A stretch of DNA of 8,873 bases from Anaerolineae bacterium. Lineage in GTDB: Bacteria; Chloroflexota; Anaerolineae; Promineifilales; Promineifilaceae. The stretch's first letter is position 1. Each line of letters opens with the position of its first letter. The DNA is taken from the NCBI GenBank assembly GCA_014879345.1, contig JACSSI010000161.1, positions 1 to 8,873 on the forward strand. The letters run 5' to 3'. Under the pieces are notes generated by a model. It saw only the letters and a program-made list of their open reading frames with translations. It had not been told where the DNA came from and ran no database searches. The translations under genes and the position numbers were made by a program. This document shows, in pieces, positions 7,395 through 8,873 of this stretch.

Positions 7395-8708
7395 TTATTC
7401 TGGGGCACGCAGCGCGTAACCAACCCCGCGTTCGCTGATGATCCAATTGTCGTAGGGGCTGATGGCGCGGCGCAGTCGTTTGATGAGGGTTTTGAGCCGG
7501 TCTGGGTCATCTACCAACATATCGCCCCAAACGGCCGTTTCCAGATCATCGCCGCGCACGACTTGCCCAGGCTGTTCACACAGGCGCACCAGGATGTTGA
7601 ACTGAGAGGTGGTGAGGCTTATTTCTTTCTGATTGGCCCATACTTGATGCCGCTGTTGGTCAATGACAAAAGGCCCGGTTTGGATAAGCCCTTGTACCTC
7701 TTGTCGGCGCACGAATCGCTGCAAAATTTCACTGGTGTATTGGTAAGAAGCATCATCCATCACCAACAAACATTGCTGCTCAAGCAAGCGCAGGCTGTCG
7801 ATGGGGCCATTGGCGATGGCAAGGGTATATTGTTCTTCCGGCGTCAGATTTTGCCAGAGGTAGCCCAGGTGTGAATCTGCTTCTACTTCAATGGCAGCGT
7901 CTAGCTGAGGAAAACTGCTTTTGGTGAGCGTTTCACCTTGCGTCAGGGCTTGATAGGCATGGTATCCGGCCAAATGCAGGAAAAATGGATGGGGACCGAC
8001 CAGTCTCAGCAGATATGCGACAAGTTCATCGGTGAAGGTGATTTTGTTGTCTGCCAACCGTTTGCTGAATAAGGAGAGTGCCTCTTCAGGGGTGTACAGG
8101 CCGAGGGGAAGCGTTACGAATATGTTGAAGAAGGGTGAGCTTAGGATTTCTTCTTCAGCGGTGATGGCGAATAACGGCCGTTGGCTGGCAGTGAGATAGG
8201 CCAGGCCATATTTGGTGGTTAGGCCGCGTAATCGCGCAAAAAAGTAAGGCGTCAGATGTTCGTTTGCGGCCAACAGCTCAAATTCATCAAGCAATACAAC
8301 GACAGAGGCACCTTTTTGGCTGATTTGATGCAAAAGCCGGTCTAAAGCGCGGTATGTGCCGGCGTCTTGGCTTGATGGTTCTAGCACCAGACCGCTATCT
8401 TGCGCCGTATTTTTCAATCCGAAAAAGAGCACCTCATAGACTTCTTCAGGGGGTGAGCCACCCAGTTCCTGACAATCGATCAGCAAAAACAATGTTTTGC
8501 CCGCTTTTAAACCAGCGGCTTGCTGCACTTCTGGTCGAGCCAGGTGAATAAGCAGGGAGCTTTTGCCAATGCGACGCGAGCCAATGAGGGAGACGCTTTG
8601 TCCATTCCGCAGCAGCCCTGTAATTTGGTCAATTTCAGTTTCACGACCATGAAAATCGGCTGCATTGCGGATGGCACCACGGTGGTAGAAGGGATTGATC
8701 ATACTCAT
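7395..8708 (-). CDS. STAND-type P-loop ATPase fused to a PhoB/OmpR-type DNA-binding domain (predicted transcription regulator)
   Basis: 437 aa from the ATG at 8706-8708 (MSMINPFYHRG); the ATG two codons later (8700-8702) is the alternative. The frame is open back to 8771, but that segment (PLCPSATFLPLFPST) is promoter and repeat DNA. The N-terminal ATPase carries HGRE (20-23), Walker A GSRRIGKSS (43-51), IDCQELG (77-83), Walker B VVVLLDEFE (136-144) and GPHPFFLHLAGY (238-249), followed by a helical/winged segment (about 280-340). The C-terminal 344-435 is a PhoB-type winged helix: FVIDQQRHQVW, the recognition segment DPDRLKTLIKRLRRAI, and the wing ISERGVGYAL. There is no receiver domain and no signal peptide or TM, so it should be a cytoplasmic DNA-binding switch controlled by nucleotide or partner binding rather than aspartyl phosphorylation. 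It is the first gene of a probable operon with the membrane STAND protein, whose ATPase module it resembles. The regulated genes are unknown; autoregulation is plausible. Confidence 0.88.
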   Translation of the reverse strand: MSMINPFYHRGAIRNAADFHGRETEIDQITGLLRNGQSVSLIGSRRIGKSSLLIHLARPEVQQAAGLKAGKTLFLLIDCQELGGSPPEEVYEVLFFGLKNTAQDSGLVLEPSSQDAGTYRALDRLLHQISQKGASVVVLLDEFELLAANEHLTPYFFARLRGLTTKYGLAYLTASQRPLFAITAEEEILSSPFFNIFVTLPLGLYTPEEALSLFSKRLADNKITFTDELVAYLLRLVGPHPFFLHLAGYHAYQALTQGETLTKSSFPQLDAAIEVEADSHLGYLWQNLTPEEQYTLAIANGPIDSLRLLEQQCLLVMDDASYQYTSEILQRFVRRQEVQGLIQTGPFVIDQQRHQVWANQKEISLTTSQFNILVRLCEQPGQVVRGDDLETAVWGDMLVDDPDRLKTLIKRLRRAISPYDNWIISERGVGYALRAPE

Positions 8709-8715
8709 GCGCTTA

Positions 8716-8744
8716 ATTGTAGTGGTTGAGGGGAAAAGTGGCAA
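8716..8744 (-). promoter_or_regulatory. Promoter of the two-gene STAND operon, probably giving a leaderless mRNA
   Basis: The minus strand has TTGCCA (8739-8744, one mismatch to TTGACA), a 17-bp spacer, and TACAAT (8716-8721, one mismatch to TATAAT). Only 7 nt separate the -10 box from the ATG at 8706-8708, so transcription should begin at or next to the start codon. This agrees with the lack of a Shine-Dalgarno before that ATG. Confidence 0.6.
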
Positions 8745-8784
8745 AAAGGTGGCAGAGGGGCAAAGTGGCAAGTGGCAAGTGGCA
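8737..8784. repeat. Array of AGTGGCA-like heptamers overlapping the operon's -35 box
   Basis: Three perfect head-to-tail AGTGGCA copies occupy 8764-8784. Related copies are at 8737-8743 (AGTGGCA), 8748-8754 (GGTGGCA) and 8756-8762 (AGGGGCA). The copy at 8737 overlaps the -35 hexamer. It may be a decayed minisatellite or a direct-repeat operator; PhoB-family proteins bind direct repeats, which makes the neighbouring regulator a candidate ligand. Confidence 0.6.
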
Positions 8785-8800
8785 AGGTAATGATTACCTT
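8784..8800. promoter_or_regulatory. Short palindrome upstream of the STAND operon
   Basis: AAGGTAA (8784-8790), loop TGA, TTACCTT (8794-8800) are exact inverted 7-mers. The element lies 40 bp upstream of the -35 box, directly after the heptamer array. It could be a dimer-binding operator; it is too AT-rich and short to be a convincing terminator. Confidence 0.35.
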
Positions 8801-8816
8801 TCGGGATTTAAAAGTA

Positions 8817-8873
8817 TGCAACCCTGCAACCCTGCAACCCTGCAACCCTGCAACCCTGCAACCCTGCAACCCT
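8817..8873. repeat. Perfect 8-bp tandem repeat (GCAACCCT)n, continuing beyond the window
   Basis: Seven exact copies of GCAACCCT occupy 8818-8873, preceded by one matching T at 8817. There is no interruption, and the array is cut by the window end, so its true copy number is unknown. It lies about 73 bp upstream of the operon's -35 box. Since 8 is not a multiple of 3 it is unlikely to be translated. Confidence 0.92.

Larger units (their letters stand above)
65..8182. repeat. Dispersed 10-bp palindrome AACGGCCGTT (11 exact copies, HIP-like)
   Basis: Exact copies start at 65, 1796, 2648, 3224, 3805, 5308, 6002, 6947, 7070, 7530 and 8173. A 9/10 copy (GACGGCCGTT) is at 4939 and the inner octamer ACGGCCGT also occurs in CACGGCCGTA (3493) and TACGGCCGTC (5938). 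All lie inside coding sequence, in every gene. Codon phase varies: seven copies encode Thr-Ala-Val, three Asn-Gly-Arg and one Arg-Pro. This indicates a DNA-level rather than a protein-level cause. Confidence 0.85.

Noticed and set aside
7349..7510. A 54-codon N-terminal extension of the large membrane protein overlapping the regulator gene
   Set aside because: It lies inside the 3' end of the regulator coding sequence in another frame, has no family-like sequence, and would put 54 residues before an otherwise ordinary signal peptide.
2393..8708. Anti-phage defence system (Avs/NLR-like STAND)
   Set aside because: The STAND ATPases lack any nuclease, TIR, protease or pore effector; the visible output domain is a transcription-factor-type winged helix and no other defence genes are near.
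8709..8771. A 21-codon extension of the regulator upstream of MSMINPF
   Set aside because: This stretch contains the -35/-10 boxes and AGTGGCA repeats; its translation is low-complexity and the ATPase family usually begins close to NPFYHRG.

Overview
The window looks like part of a chromosome from a member of the Chloroflexota, probably an Anaerolineae-like lineage and possibly a metagenome-assembled genome. The evidence is the C-terminal tail YLPIVLKQ on a secreted jelly-roll protein, the large FG-GAP/STAND ATPase architecture, and short interspersed palindromes and low-complexity intergenic repeats. No marker gene is present, so this is an inference from gene style.

Layout: 1-401 (+) is the 3' end of a secreted surface-type protein. 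It converges on a minus-strand oligoendopeptidase F gene (501-2294, GTG start, strong Shine-Dalgarno), with a near-perfect 33-nt palindrome at 461-493 between them. Upstream of pepF is a 98-bp gap with a TATAAT box and two tandem, related 15-17-bp palindromes. Next come two minus-strand genes that look like one operon. The upstream (first transcribed) gene, 7395-8708, encodes a soluble STAND-type P-loop ATPase fused to a PhoB/OmpR-type winged helix. The downstream gene, 2393-7348, encodes a very large (about 1651 aa) predicted membrane protein: signal peptide, roughly 780 residues of FG-GAP/PQQ-like beta-propeller, an Ig-like domain, one transmembrane helix, a helical segment, a CARDB-like domain and a second STAND-type ATPase resembling the one in its neighbour. 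The 165-bp region upstream of the operon holds a promoter suggesting a leaderless mRNA, an array of AGTGGCA-like repeats overlapping the -35 box, a small palindrome, and a perfect 8-bp tandem repeat running off the window end.

The most interesting interpretation (inference) is that the last two genes form a membrane-to-promoter signalling pair. An extracytoplasmic propeller would sense something and control a cytoplasmic STAND ATPase, which would communicate by ATPase-ATPase contact with its DNA-binding cousin, standing in for a histidine kinase/response regulator pair. A second genome-level signal is the 10-bp palindrome AACGGCCGTT, present 11 times exactly in 8.9 kb and in all three codon phases, reminiscent of cyanobacterial HIP1 but of different sequence. 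No RNA genes, CRISPR arrays or transposases were seen.
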